Shown here in pieces: positions 10,601 through 20,028 of a DNA stretch of 64,000 nucleotides. The first letter of the stretch is position 1, and each line of letters opens with the position of its first letter. The notes below the pieces were generated by a model, which was not told where the DNA came from, did no database searches, and was given only the letters and a program-made list of their open reading frames with translations. Source of the DNA: Multifurca ochricompacta (taxonomy: Eukaryota > Basidiomycota > Agaricomycetes > Russulales > Russulaceae); assembly GCA_022496185.1 (NCBI GenBank), contig WTXG01000052.1, positions 124,001-188,000 on the forward strand, given 5' to 3'. The translations under genes were made by a program, and so were the position numbers.

Positions 10601-11992
10601 AATGGGTTTTTAAGCTAAACCAGATGGACGGTTTCATGCTAGGCTCGTGGCAAAAGGTTTCACCCAAATAGAAGGGGTGGACTTCGACGAAACATTCTCT
10701 CCAGTCGCCAGATTTGAATCACTCAGATTATTACTAGCACTAGCTACACTAGAGGATTGGGAAATCCACCAGATGGATGTCAAATCGGCATTCCTACATG
10801 GCGATCTGGACGAAGAATTTATATGGAGCAACCAGTTGGTTTCGTCGTTGCTGGTCAAGAGTCCAAAGTTTGTAGGCTACAAAAAGCATTATATGGCCTC
10901 AAACAAGCCTCCCGAGCATGGAATTTACAATTCCATGCAGTTCTTAATGAACTGGGCTTTACTTGGACGTACTCTGATGCAGGAGTATATGTGTTTCATC
11001 AAAAGGAGGGGGATGATTCACTCTATGTCATTCTTTATGTAGATGACATCACTATACTTGGATCTTCCAATGATAAGATAACGTGGCTGAAGTCGGCTCT
11101 ATCTAATCGATATGAGATGACTGACTTGGGAGAAATCCAGTCCTACCTTGGAGTTAACATCACCAGGGATCATCCTAATAAGACACTGGAAATTGACCAA
11201 GCAGCCTACATTTTATCTATTATTGAGAAGTTTGGGATGAGGGATTCCAACCGAGTATATACTCCTCTTCCCTCTGGCGCTGATGTACATCTGGTCAAGT
11301 TTGATGGCCAGGCATCTACTTCTGAAATAAAGAAGTACCAACAGTTGATGGGGTCTCTGCTTTGGGTGCAGATTGGAAGCAGACCTGACATCAGTTTTGC
11401 TGTGGCGTGCCTCAGTCAATACGCTTCCAACCCCTCTCAGATCATATGCGACTTGCAAAATATGTCTTAAAGTATCTTAATAGTACAAAGACTGCAAGTT
11501 GCGGTATTCTGGAGGGAATGGGGAGAGTGGCCTTCATGGCTTTGCAGATCCTCATGGGGAGATCAAGAGGACTGCCACTCACCTCAGGCTACGTGTTTTT
11601 CTTGGCAAATGGTGCCATTTCATGGTGTTCCAGAAAGCAGAAAACAGTAGCACAGTCCACCACTGAGGCCGAATATATGAGCCTCTCGAGGCTGCAAATC
11701 AGGCAGCGTGGTACAGGACTTTTATGGAGGAACTAGGGTATGAGGTATCCTCCCCTATACTACTCCATTGTGACAACAAGGGTGCTGTGGATTTGGCATT
11801 AAACCCTGTCACAGGAAGGCAGTCAAAGCATATACCTATCAAGTACCATGCCATTAGGGGGTACATTGAATTGCACATAATCGAATTAGTGCGAACCCCT
11901 ACGGTGAGATGCTGGCAGATGGCTTCACTAAGTCTCTACCAAGAGCATCGTTTGAAACCATGGTAAATGGACTTGGACTTATGCTGAAATGA
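7645..11992 (+). pseudogene. Copia-1 gag-pol, multiply frameshifted
   Basis: Starts at the ATG of MSSIVFPPTF. Gag has a CCHC zinc knuckle (CFYCQKLGHKANEC, near 8421-8462), protease has WMMDSGATTHF near 8677, and integrase covers about 9070-9960 with an HHCC-type finger ending CYGCEMGKSH and catalytic motifs DDFS, HTDRGG and QNRRAERFN. RT (about 10540-11470) has LYVDDI and RNase H (about 11480-11990) has the ADSS/CDNKGA type motifs. Against copia-6, at least a dozen 1-bp losses break the frame, and a CGA-to-TGA stop lies near 10365. The order PR-IN-RT-RH is diagnostic of Ty1/copia. Confidence 0.92.
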
Positions 11993-12262
11993 GAGAGCTG
12001 GAATTTGGAGACTTTGTATACCAGTCTCACTTTCCCACCATGAGAAAACTCTCAACTTCGAGAGTGACGCAAGAGGTGTGTATGGTTTCAGTTTGCATAA
12101 GCGAATCACCGCAATATGCCTCTGAACACCATGCCTCTCTCGCACTCAGAAGAGTTAGAGAAGTTGGATCTCTGGCTGGCGATATGCTCATTCAATTGTG
12201 ATGACAGTGTGCTCATCCAACTCATTTCCCATCTATGACCAGATGCCTTCAGCATGGAGGGA

Positions 12263-12762
12263 TGTTGAACACAGAAGATGTTCGGTGATGCTTCAGGCAT
12301 CAGGTGATCAGATTAGCTACTTTGTAGATTAGATTAGATACCGGAGTTTCGGACTATTGACATTATCATTATTACTTTCTTTCTCACATTCTGCAGTAGC
12401 TGACTGATACACCATGTAACATGTGATTTCTGTAGTGGCCAATGGCCTTTCTCCCTCTGTTTATTGTTTGGACTTTGTCTGGCACTTGTGGACTTATTCC
12501 CAGTGCACAGACCATCCCTTGGAAGTGTATATAAGGGTGTCTGTTTCGTCTCTTCCACTTCAGAGTTCTTCTAACCTCTGAAGTGTAAGTTTCTCTTTAC
12601 TATCTACTTTACTATTAGACTAACGTTCTTATGTAGAACTTTCTTTGTCTAGGTCAGTAGTATAGTTAATATAGAGTTCTTCTAACCTCTGAAGTAACTT
12701 TCTTTGTCTAGCCTTACCCGCTAACCTTACAGTCAGTATGCTGTGCACATGCCTGTTTCACA
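12263..12762 (+). repeat. 3' LTR of copia-1
   Basis: Same 500-bp length and structure as the 5' LTR with only scattered substitutions, e.g. TTCTGCAGTAGC here for TTCCGCAGTAGC, and TGTGCACATG for TGCGCACATG near the end. It is preceded by the polypurine tract GCATGGAGGGA. The right flank is the start of a different copia gag (ATG at 12771). Confidence 0.92.
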
Positions 12763-12876
12763 CTTAGCAGCATGGCCCCTACATTTTCATTCCCACCTTC
12801 AGCCATGATCGAGATCCTTGATGGAGCAAACTGGCCTACTTGGTCGGCACACATGATGGCAATCTTCCAGATGAAT
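12763..12876 (+). pseudogene. Copia-B gag, N-terminal piece
   Basis: An ATG at 12771 opens a reading frame beginning MAPTFSFPPSAMIEILDGAN, the typical N-terminus of copia gag (compare LDGSNWQQWS in copia-1). The frame runs to QMN at 12876, where gypsy-1 is inserted. TGAAT at 12872-12876 is duplicated at 20029-20033, and the frame continues exactly there (QMN-GVWNH). It belongs to a lineage diverged from copia-1/3/6. Confidence 0.88.
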
Positions 12877-13615
12877 TGTGACGCTTATTGTCGATGTGAC
12901 AGCTTGCGACGCGCGTGTGACGTTTTGTGACGGTTTTTCGAGCCGCGCGCGTTCGACTTTTGTTTCAACGTTTCGACTTCTCGCTCCGAGTCATGTGACT
13001 GGAGCTGATGATCTTTCTTTATCTGATTTTCGGACTTCTTAGGCTGACTGGGATTGACACTCATTCGCTTCTGGAGTGGGTGCAACACCACTTACATTTC
13101 CTGTCTCAATCTCCACTGGAGATTCACATGGACATTTACTTTACTATATTGAATCTTCTACTTTACTTACAAGACACTACAGTACATGTATTTAAGCAGG
13201 ACATCTTGGAGAGACAGACCTTAAGTCTGTTCTCTTGTATCTAATACAGGTCAACTTGTCTTTATCAGAATCCTCTTGAACTTCCCAAGCTGCAACTTAG
13301 GAAGCCTTCACCCCAGATCTTCAGCAGGGCCTATTGCCACTGCCTCGACTTGCTTCTTGCACGCGCCCCTCCTATTTTGTGTGGGCCTTGAACCTTGAAC
13401 GCGGCCCTTGTGGTTTGCCTTGACACCTTGACATTGACGCGTGCCCTCTTGTATCTTGTGGGCCTTTGAACCTTGACCGTAGCTTGCTGTAGCTTGCCTT
13501 GGAACCTTGAATCAGTTTGCCTTTGACAGCTTGACCTTGGAGCTTGCATGCGTCTTGCATCTTGAGGACCTCAGACCAGAACGACCCTTGACACAGCAGA
13601 GACCTGGCTGTGACA
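12877..13615 (+). repeat. 5' LTR of gypsy-1
   Basis: TGTGACGC...CTGTGACA, 739 bp. TATTTAA lies at 13189-13195, and the predicted RNA start falls at TTAAGTCTGTTCT (13221-13233), about 30 bases downstream. The U5/R part (13380-13620) contains many CTTGA/CTTG repeats. A short run of GCGCGC-type sequence lies in U3 near 12935-12950. Confidence 0.96.
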
Positions 13616-13617
13616 TT

Positions 13618-13629
13618 AGAACAGACTTA
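13618..13629 (+). other. Self-priming primer-binding site of gypsy-1
   Basis: AGAACAGACTTA begins two bases after the LTR and is the perfect 12-nt reverse complement of TAAGTCTGTTCT at 13222-13233, which sits about 30 bases below the TATA box at the predicted transcript 5' end. This is the arrangement of Tf1/sushi elements, where the RNA 5' end folds back as primer. No tRNA 3'-end match (TGG...) is present. Confidence 0.85.
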
Positions 13630-13843
13630 CAGAACTTAGAAAGAAAAGAACTTACTGAACGCGCGAGGCGACGACGACGCGTCCCTCGCCCCGACACCAG
13701 ACACCCCCGAACTTGATCCCCGACACCCAGACGCCAGCGATCCTAATCGCCGGCCCCAGAACTTAAGAAGAAAGGAGACTCACCCAGACCCGCGTCCTCT
13801 TGCCCGAACCCTGAACGAAGACGTCTTATTCCGCAAGGGAACC

Positions 13844-14236
13844 TTGGACGCCTTCGGACGACTCCTCCCCCTTCCCCGAATTCCCGAACGACAACGTCCC
13901 ACTCCGCAGCACTCTTCGACAAACGACGTGTCCCTCGAATACCAATCTCCGGATCGAAACCTAGAAGACAGATCAGTAACCCCAGAAATTGAACGCGTCT
14001 TACCTGAAAACCGAAACTACCTTGCCCTTCTTGCAAGCGACTCCCCGATCGATAGCACCCCACTCCACGCCGAACCCACGAATCCCGAACTCTTGCTAGA
14101 ATCCCGACCGGAAGCAAAACTGCTCCAGGAACCCTTAGTAAACATCCATCGAAACGAAGCTTGCAGCTGTGACGACCTCCTTCCCATCCGACTAACCGAC
14201 GACGTCGACCCGGAGCTGAAAAGGAACACACGCTGA
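13844..14236 (+). CDS. Leader ORF of gypsy-1, homologous to the lost gag N-terminus
   Basis: 130 codons upstream of and in a different frame from gag-pol. The segment with EYQSP, NLE, PENRN and ALLASDSP matches an in-frame N-terminal part of gag in gypsy-2 (around 33960-34090: DYQSP, NL, FENQN, FALLASDSP). In gypsy-2 the block begins at an ATG (33909) whose counterpart here is ACG, and a frameshift lies between. So in gypsy-1 this is either a separate small ORF or the relic of a gag N-terminal extension. No known domain is recognised; the protein is hydrophilic and acidic with many prolines. Translation of this ORF is uncertain. Confidence 0.5.
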   Translation: MDAFGRLLPLPRIPERQRPTPQHSSTNDVSLEYQSPDRNLEDRSVTPEIERVLPENRNYLALLASDSPIDSTPLHAEPTNPELLLESRPEAKLLQEPLVNIHRNEACSCDDLLPIRLTDDVDPELKRNTR

Positions 14237-14475
14237 TTAGAATTACGAAAGGAGAACGCACCTTTCAGGAGATATTGGGTTCCCTACCAACATACACCCC
14301 TCGCGGTCGACCTCTACCACGTTCATCCCCACAACCTAGGACAGATTGAATCAGTCAGAATAGCCCCCAAAAGAAACTGGATTAAACGCACCTAATCCCT
14401 TCAGAATCCCACTAACCAAACGAACCCTTCAAATCGTTATTTGAAGCGCTACCAACAGAATCGAACCCGGGCCCA

Positions 14476-17400
14476 ATGTCGACTACACTCCCTGAACCCC
14501 AGCCTGGACAACAACAACAATCAGTAGATCCAGAGAACCCGGAAGAAGGACTGACGGAATCACTCACCACCACGACACCCAAAGACGGCACGACAGGAGG
14601 CCGAATTGAAGGAGCACCACCCCCAATCTTTGATGGAAACCGAGTTGAAGCAGAACATTGGTGGACTCAAGTAGAGCTCCACATCTTCCTAAATAGCCAA
14701 GCAACAGTCATAAAATATGAAATCTCCAGAATATCGTATGTGTTGGCCCTAATGAGAGGACCCAAGATTAGCGGATGGGTGACGGAGCAGACGAAGTGGC
14801 TAGCCAATGTAGCCCACGCCAGAATTCAGGAGCCGCACCCGTGGGAGAAATTCCGACAAACGTTTCGGGCGGCGTTCGCCGATGAAACCGCCGAGCAAAA
14901 AGCACTAGAGGAGTTAGAGGAACTCCGGATGACAAATGGAAACATCGACGATTATATCGCCGATTTCCGAGATCTCGCAGCTCGGGCCGGACTGCACCTG
15001 GATAACCCGGCAACACGGCAGAGTTTCCAGAAAGGATTACCACGGAGACTCGTACAGACTATGATTACCCAGGGCAGCCCCCGGACGTTCGACGAAACAG
15101 TGGATTCAGCTCGAAGATACCACACGAACTGGGTCTTCATCCAGAGCCTCCTTGGGAACAAAACAACAACCACGAGTCAAAACAGTAATCAAGGAGTAAA
15201 GTTCACGCTCCCTCGACGACGCGCTCCGAATGCCATGGACATCGGGACAAACAGAAAGACGGAGGACAAAGAACGTTATAGAAGAGAGGGTCGATGTTTT
15301 GAGTGTGGATACCGAGGACATCTTGTTAGAGATTGCCCAGACAAAACACCACGACAAACTACGACCGCCCCGACCCGGACCGCCACTATCACGAACGTCA
15401 CTCCGACGACTGCGACGGTACCCACCGGATCAAACGTCTCGAAGCCGACAGTGAATATCGCAGCAATCGCGGCTTCCTTGAAATCCATGACCGACAACCA
15501 ACGCCTCGAACTGCAGGGTCAATTTAAAAATGACGAGGATTTTTTGTATCGCTTGAATGGCGCGGCATTCATTCGAGCGATAGTTTCACATCATGTATTC
15601 ATCTCACCTATCCGGGCAATGAATGTGGTTATCCCTCTCCATGGTGTGAAAGAGAAGGCCAGCATAGAAGCACTTGTTGATAGCGGAGCAACAGAGAATT
15701 TTATCAATCACAGAACAGTCATCAAATACCGACTCCCGACCAAACGACTCACGATCCCCAAGAAATTACGAAACGCTGATGGAACTCCTAATGCCACCCC
15801 GAACATTGATCAATATGTGGATCTCGATATAACTACCGACAATCAATCTAAGCGACACCGATTCTACGTTGCGTCGATCGGAACAGACCAAATGATCTTA
15901 GGCTATCCCTGGTTCGCTGCTAGTAACCCGCTTATAAACTGGACACAAGGGCGTTTGATGCAATCGATCCAACTCAGCGTACCAGGAGCACACATTAGAA
16001 GATTGAACATCGCTCAGGAATTAGCGATCAAAGCAAAAGATAATCTTGAGCGCTCTTGGGATCAGATCGTGCCGAAGGAGTACCATCGACATCAGAAGGT
16101 GTTCAGCGACCAGGAAGCGCAGCGATTCCCTGAGGCCCGGCCTTGGGATCACCGAATTGAATTAAAGCCAGATGCACCGTCGACGCTAGATTGTAAGATC
16201 TACCCACTGGGACCAGGAGAACAGGACGCGTTAAACAAATTCCTAGAGGAGCACCTACAGAAGGGGTATATTAAAGAGTCAAAATCGCCATACGCATCGC
16301 CCTTCTTCTTCATCAAGAAGAAGGATGGGAAACTCAGACCGGTCCAGGACTATCGCAAATTAAATCAGTGGACGATCCGAAACACTTATCCATTACCATT
16401 GATCCCCGAGCTTATCGACCGCGTCCGCGGCAGCACTTTATTCACAAAGATGGATGTCCGCTGGGGGTATAACAACATCCAAATAGTCCCTGAGGATAGA
16501 TGGAAGGCAGCTTTCAAGACTAATCGCGGCCTGTACGAACCTAACGTTATGTTCTTTGGACTTACAAACTCTCCGGCAACATTCCAGACCATGATGAATG
16601 CGGAATTCAGAGAGGAACTTAACGAACGAGACGAAGCTGGGAAAGCCTGGTTCACTGTCTACATGGATGACATTTTAATCCACACCGATCATAACCTCCG
16701 AGATCATCAGTCCAAAGTCCATCGCGTCCTAGATAAACTCAGCAAATTGGATCTCTATCTTAAGCCGGGGAAATGCGCCTTTGAGCAAACGCGCATAGAG
16801 TACCTGGGGCTCATTTTAGAAGCAAATCAGGTACACATGGATCCGGTTAAGGTAGAAGGCGTCGCAGCCTGGAAAACGCCCACAACCGTAAAAGAAGTGC
16901 GCTCGTTCCTCGGATTCTGCCAATTCTATCGACGGTTCATCCAAGGATTCAGTAAGATTGCAGCTCCGTTGAACGCGCTTACTAGCGTCAAGAACCCCTG
17001 GAGATGGACGGAAACAGAACAGAAAGCATTTGACATCCTCAAACAGCGCGTAACCTCCCAACCCGTGTTAATGCAACCGGACTTCGAAGAGCCCTTCATC
17101 GTAGACGCGGATGCTTCAGGCTATGCTCTCGGGGCAACTCTCAGCCAAAAGGATCCCGAGGGACGACTACATCCGATCGCTTACCTGTCAAAAACCTTAG
17201 ATGCAACGCAACGTAATTGGGACATCTACGATCGAGAGCTATTCGCGATCATCGTTGCGTTTAGATCGTGGCGTCAATATCTCCTAGGCGCCAAGCACAA
17301 GGTCCAAGTGCGCACCGATCATAACAATCTTCAGTACTTTAAGGAACCCCAGAAACTCAATCGACGACAGGCTAGATGGCTCCAGGAGCTCGCAGACTTT

Positions 17401-18846
17401 GACTTTACATTAGAGCACGTCCCAGGAAAGCTTCATACCGTTGCCGATATGCTCTCACGACGGCCAGATGCGGATCAAGGCGAGAACGATAACGACGAAG
17501 TCACAGTCCTACCAGCAGATTTATTTGTTAAGATGACGCAGTCAGTGAAACGTCCCTTCCCCAGTACCCTTCCAGAACAACGCGAGATTCTACAACGATA
17601 TCACGATCATGTGTTAGCAGGACACCCCGGAATCGACAAGACCACACGCGGAGTACAACGCGAGTTTGAAGGAGGAGACCTGAAGGAATTTGTACGAGAA
17701 TATGTCCGGGGATGCGCCAAATGTCAGGAGAATAAGCCGAAACTCACGAAGAAGGCGCCAATCTTTCCATTAGATGTACCGGCAACTGACGGCCCGTTTC
17801 AATATATTGCTATGGATCTCATCACGGATCTCCTGCCGGCTGGGAAGTATGACGCGGTACTCACGATCGTAGATCAGGGATGTTCTAAGGCAGCCAAATT
17901 CATACCTTGTTCTAAGGATATCACAGGTGAGGGCGTTGCTACACTCTACTATCGCCATCTCCTCCCGTTCTTTGGAGTCCCGCGACGCATTATCTCCGAT
18001 CGAGATCCACGGTTTACATCGCATTTCTCGCGTGCACTAGCAAAAGTCCTTCAAGTTCGACAGAATTTATCAACAGCGTTTCACCCTCGGACAGATGGAT
18101 CTAGTGAACGCATGAACCTTTGGCTCGAACAGTACTTACGACTCTGGATAAGCGAGGATCAACACCGATGGCCCGAGTACCTACCACTTGCAGAATATGT
18201 CCACAATTCCTGGCCACATGATAAAACGAAACTCTCTCCGCATGCACTGATCCACGGCATGCAGTTTGACTGGAAGGCCGAAGCTAGTGATACTAACGTT
18301 CCACAGGTTGATGAGCGTATGCGCAATCTACGCGACGCTCGATCTCGCGCAGAACACGCACTCCGAACGACCACGGATCTATCGGCCCGACCACAATTCA
18401 AGATCGGCGCGCAGGTCTGGCTTGAAGGAAAGCACCTGAAGACACATTTCCCCTCGTCTAAACTGGCCCCTCGTCGCTATGGGCCATTTACTATCTCGGC
18501 TTGTATTTCCCCTGTTGCCTATCGCTTAGCTCTGCCGGACCACATGAAGATTCACAATGTATTCCACATTGATCTTTTATCGCCTTACCTGGAAACTGAC
18601 GCTCATGGCCCTAATTACGCGAGGCCCCCTCCCGATCTTATCAACCAGGAAGAAGAATATGAAGTGGATGCGATCTTAAATCATCGCACTTATGGACGCG
18701 CAAAGAAAGTCCAGTACTTAGTCAGCTGGAAAGGTTATCCAGCCAGTGATAACTCTTGGGTCGATGAGGAGGATTGTCATGCCCCAGATCTCACCCGCGC
18801 CTACTACGATTCACTATCTAGGCGCCAGGGTCGGCACCAGTCTTAG
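14476..18846 (+). CDS. Gag-pol polyprotein of gypsy-1 (1456 aa, intact)
   Basis: A single open frame. Approximate residues: gag capsid region 50-230, CCHC knuckle CFECGYRGHLVRDC at about 273-286, aspartic protease with DSGATENF at about 401, reverse transcriptase about 540-780 with catalytic YMDDIL at about 728, RNase H from about 874 (DADASG, DREL, TDHNNL), integrase with HHCC finger at about 1044-1090 (GHPGIDK...CAKCQENK), catalytic core in AMDL (~1115), SDRDPRF (~1175) and DGSSERMN (~1211), and a chromodomain at about 1394-1446 containing YLVSWKGYPASDNSWV. All key catalytic residues are present. Gag and pol are fused without a frameshift, so protease processing is expected. The chromodomain likely targets integration to heterochromatin. 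A product of this length and order is normal for fungal chromoviruses. Confidence 0.97.
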   Translation: MSTTLPEPQPGQQQQSVDPENPEEGLTESLTTTTPKDGTTGGRIEGAPPPIFDGNRVEAEHWWTQVELHIFLNSQATVIKYEISRISYVLALMRGPKISGWVTEQTKWLANVAHARIQEPHPWEKFRQTFRAAFADETAEQKALEELEELRMTNGNIDDYIADFRDLAARAGLHLDNPATRQSFQKGLPRRLVQTMITQGSPRTFDETVDSARRYHTNWVFIQSLLGNKTTTTSQNSNQGVKFTLPRRRAPNAMDIGTNRKTEDKERYRREGRCFECGYRGHLVRDCPDKTPRQTTTAPTRTATITNVTPTTATVPTGSNVSKPTVNIAAIAASLKSMTDNQRLELQGQFKNDEDFLYRLNGAAFIRAIVSHHVFISPIRAMNVVIPLHGVKEKASIEALVDSGATENFINHRTVIKYRLPTKRLTIPKKLRNADGTPNATPNIDQYVDLDITTDNQSKRHRFYVASIGTDQMILGYPWFAASNPLINWTQGRLMQSIQLSVPGAHIRRLNIAQELAIKAKDNLERSWDQIVPKEYHRHQKVFSDQEAQRFPEARPWDHRIELKPDAPSTLDCKIYPLGPGEQDALNKFLEEHLQKGYIKESKSPYASPFFFIKKKDGKLRPVQDYRKLNQWTIRNTYPLPLIPELIDRVRGSTLFTKMDVRWGYNNIQIVPEDRWKAAFKTNRGLYEPNVMFFGLTNSPATFQTMMNAEFREELNERDEAGKAWFTVYMDDILIHTDHNLRDHQSKVHRVLDKLSKLDLYLKPGKCAFEQTRIEYLGLILEANQVHMDPVKVEGVAAWKTPTTVKEVRSFLGFCQFYRRFIQGFSKIAAPLNALTSVKNPWRWTETEQKAFDILKQRVTSQPVLMQPDFEEPFIVDADASGYALGATLSQKDPEGRLHPIAYLSKTLDATQRNWDIYDRELFAIIVAFRSWRQYLLGAKHKVQVRTDHNNLQYFKEPQKLNRRQARWLQELADFDFTLEHVPGKLHTVADMLSRRPDADQGENDNDEVTVLPADLFVKMTQSVKRPFPSTLPEQREILQRYHDHVLAGHPGIDKTTRGVQREFEGGDLKEFVREYVRGCAKCQENKPKLTKKAPIFPLDVPATDGPFQYIAMDLITDLLPAGKYDAVLTIVDQGCSKAAKFIPCSKDITGEGVATLYYRHLLPFFGVPRRIISDRDPRFTSHFSRALAKVLQVRQNLSTAFHPRTDGSSERMNLWLEQYLRLWISEDQHRWPEYLPLAEYVHNSWPHDKTKLSPHALIHGMQFDWKAEASDTNVPQVDERMRNLRDARSRAEHALRTTTDLSARPQFKIGAQVWLEGKHLKTHFPSSKLAPRRYGPFTISACISPVAYRLALPDHMKIHNVFHIDLLSPYLETDAHGPNYARPPPDLINQEEEYEVDAILNHRTYGRAKKVQYLVSWKGYPASDNSWVDEEDCHAPDLTRAYYDSLSRRQGRHQS

Positions 18847-19289
18847 AGGGGGGGTAAATTCTGACAATTAAAGGCCCATTTTCACTATTTTCCTTAACGA
18901 CTTCCGCTTCCAGCGAACGCTTTGTCAAGACAGATCAAGGTTCACATCTCTAATGGGCTTATCTTTAGACGACTTTCGCGATCATGCAATCTAGACGGAG
19001 ATCTCACATAATCATTATGCTACCAGACGACTCAGATCTAATCTACTAAGAAGAACTCGCGCGTTGACGACGGCAGGCGGACCGGACTGGCCGCGATGTT
19101 CAAACGCAATTTACATCTTATCTAACATCACGCGCACCAATCAGAACTTCACGCGACACTCCAATCAGACGAGATCGGACGCTCTCGACGCCATCGATGA
19201 CGCGAAGATCTCCACCTTCCTCTGCATATCACTGACGCGACTCTAATCAACTGAGCTTAGGGGCAAGCTCGACCGTACAACGGGGGTGA
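18847..19289 (+). other. 3' untranslated part of gypsy-1
   Basis: No gene is seen here apart from a 60-codon ORF without recognisable homology. The equivalent region of gypsy-2 holds a ~365-codon ORF3, so gypsy-1 appears to have lost it. Only short matches remain at both edges (G-rich tract after pol; GGGGCAAGC near 19260). CGGGGGTGA directly before the 3' LTR is the likely polypurine tract. Confidence 0.65.
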
Positions 19290-20028
19290 TGTGACGCTTA
19301 TTGTCGATGTGACAGCTTGCGACGCGCGTGTGACGTTTTGTGACGGTTTTTCGAGCCGCGCGCGTTCGACTTTTGTTTCAACGTTTCGACTTCTCGCTCC
19401 GAGTCATGTGACTGGAGCTGATGATCTTTCTTTATCTGATTTTCGGACTTCTTAGGCTGACTGGGATTGACACTCATTCGCTTCTGGAGTGGGTGCAACA
19501 CCACTTACATTTCCTGTCTCAATCTCCACTGGAGATTCACATGGACATTTACTTTACTATATTGAATCTTCTACTTTACTTACAAGACACTACAGTACAT
19601 GTATTTAAGCAGGACATCTTGGAGAGACAGACCTTAAGTCTGTTCTCTTGTATCTAATACAGGTCAACTTGTCTTTATCAGAATCCTCTTGAACTTCCCA
19701 AGCTGCAACTTAGGAAGCCTTCACCCCAGATCTTCAGCAGGGCCTATTGCCACTGCCTCGACTTGCTTCTTGCACGCGCCCCTCCTATTTTGTGTGGGCC
19801 TTGAACCTTGAACGCGGCCCTTGTGGTTTGCCTTGACACCTTGACATTGACGCGTGCCCTCTTGTATCTTGTGGGCCTTTGAACCTTGACCGTAGCTTGC
19901 TGTAGCTTGCCTTGGAACCTTGAATCAGTTTGCCTTTGACAGCTTGACCTTGGAGCTTGCATGCGTCTTGCATCTTGAGGACCTCAGACCAGAACGACCC
20001 TTGACACAGCAGAGACCTGGCTGTGACA
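19290..20028 (+). repeat. 3' LTR of gypsy-1
   Basis: 739 bp, read against the 5' LTR end to end by eye without a difference. It is followed by TGAAT (20029-20033), the target duplication matching 12872-12876. Confidence 0.96.

Larger units (their letters stand above)
6221..12762 (+). mobile_element. Full-length Ty1/copia element, copia-1
   Basis: Two 500-bp LTRs start TGTTGAAC and end TTTCACA. Between them are a primer-binding site, a ~900-bp leader, gag-pol in copia order and a GCATGGAGGGA polypurine tract just before the 3' LTR. The 5-bp flanks differ (CATAT left, CTTAG right), and the left flank is gypsy-B while the right flank is the leader/gag start of another copia, so this is not a simple insertion. 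It is closely related to copia-6 at 38448-44992 but has many single-base deletions. Confidence 0.93.
12877..20028 (+). mobile_element. Young Ty3/gypsy chromovirus, gypsy-1
   Basis: 7152 bp with 739-bp LTRs that appear identical, flanked by a perfect TGAAT target duplication, with an open gag-pol ORF. The gag-pol is one ORF, as in Tf1. The self-complementary primer-binding site is two bases after the LTR and a G-rich tract precedes the 3' LTR. Its CpG content is visibly higher than that of the old relative gypsy-2. It is inserted in copia-B gag and is the best candidate in the window for a recently mobile element. Confidence 0.97.

Noticed and set aside
12885..13091. Short ORFs inside the gypsy-1 LTRs (also 13008-13244, 13331-13549 and second copies in the 3' LTR)
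   Set aside because: They lie in non-coding LTR sequence and are duplicated only because the LTRs are.
15276..15497. Minus-strand and off-frame ORFs over the gypsy-1 gag-pol
   Set aside because: Shadows of the long open frame.
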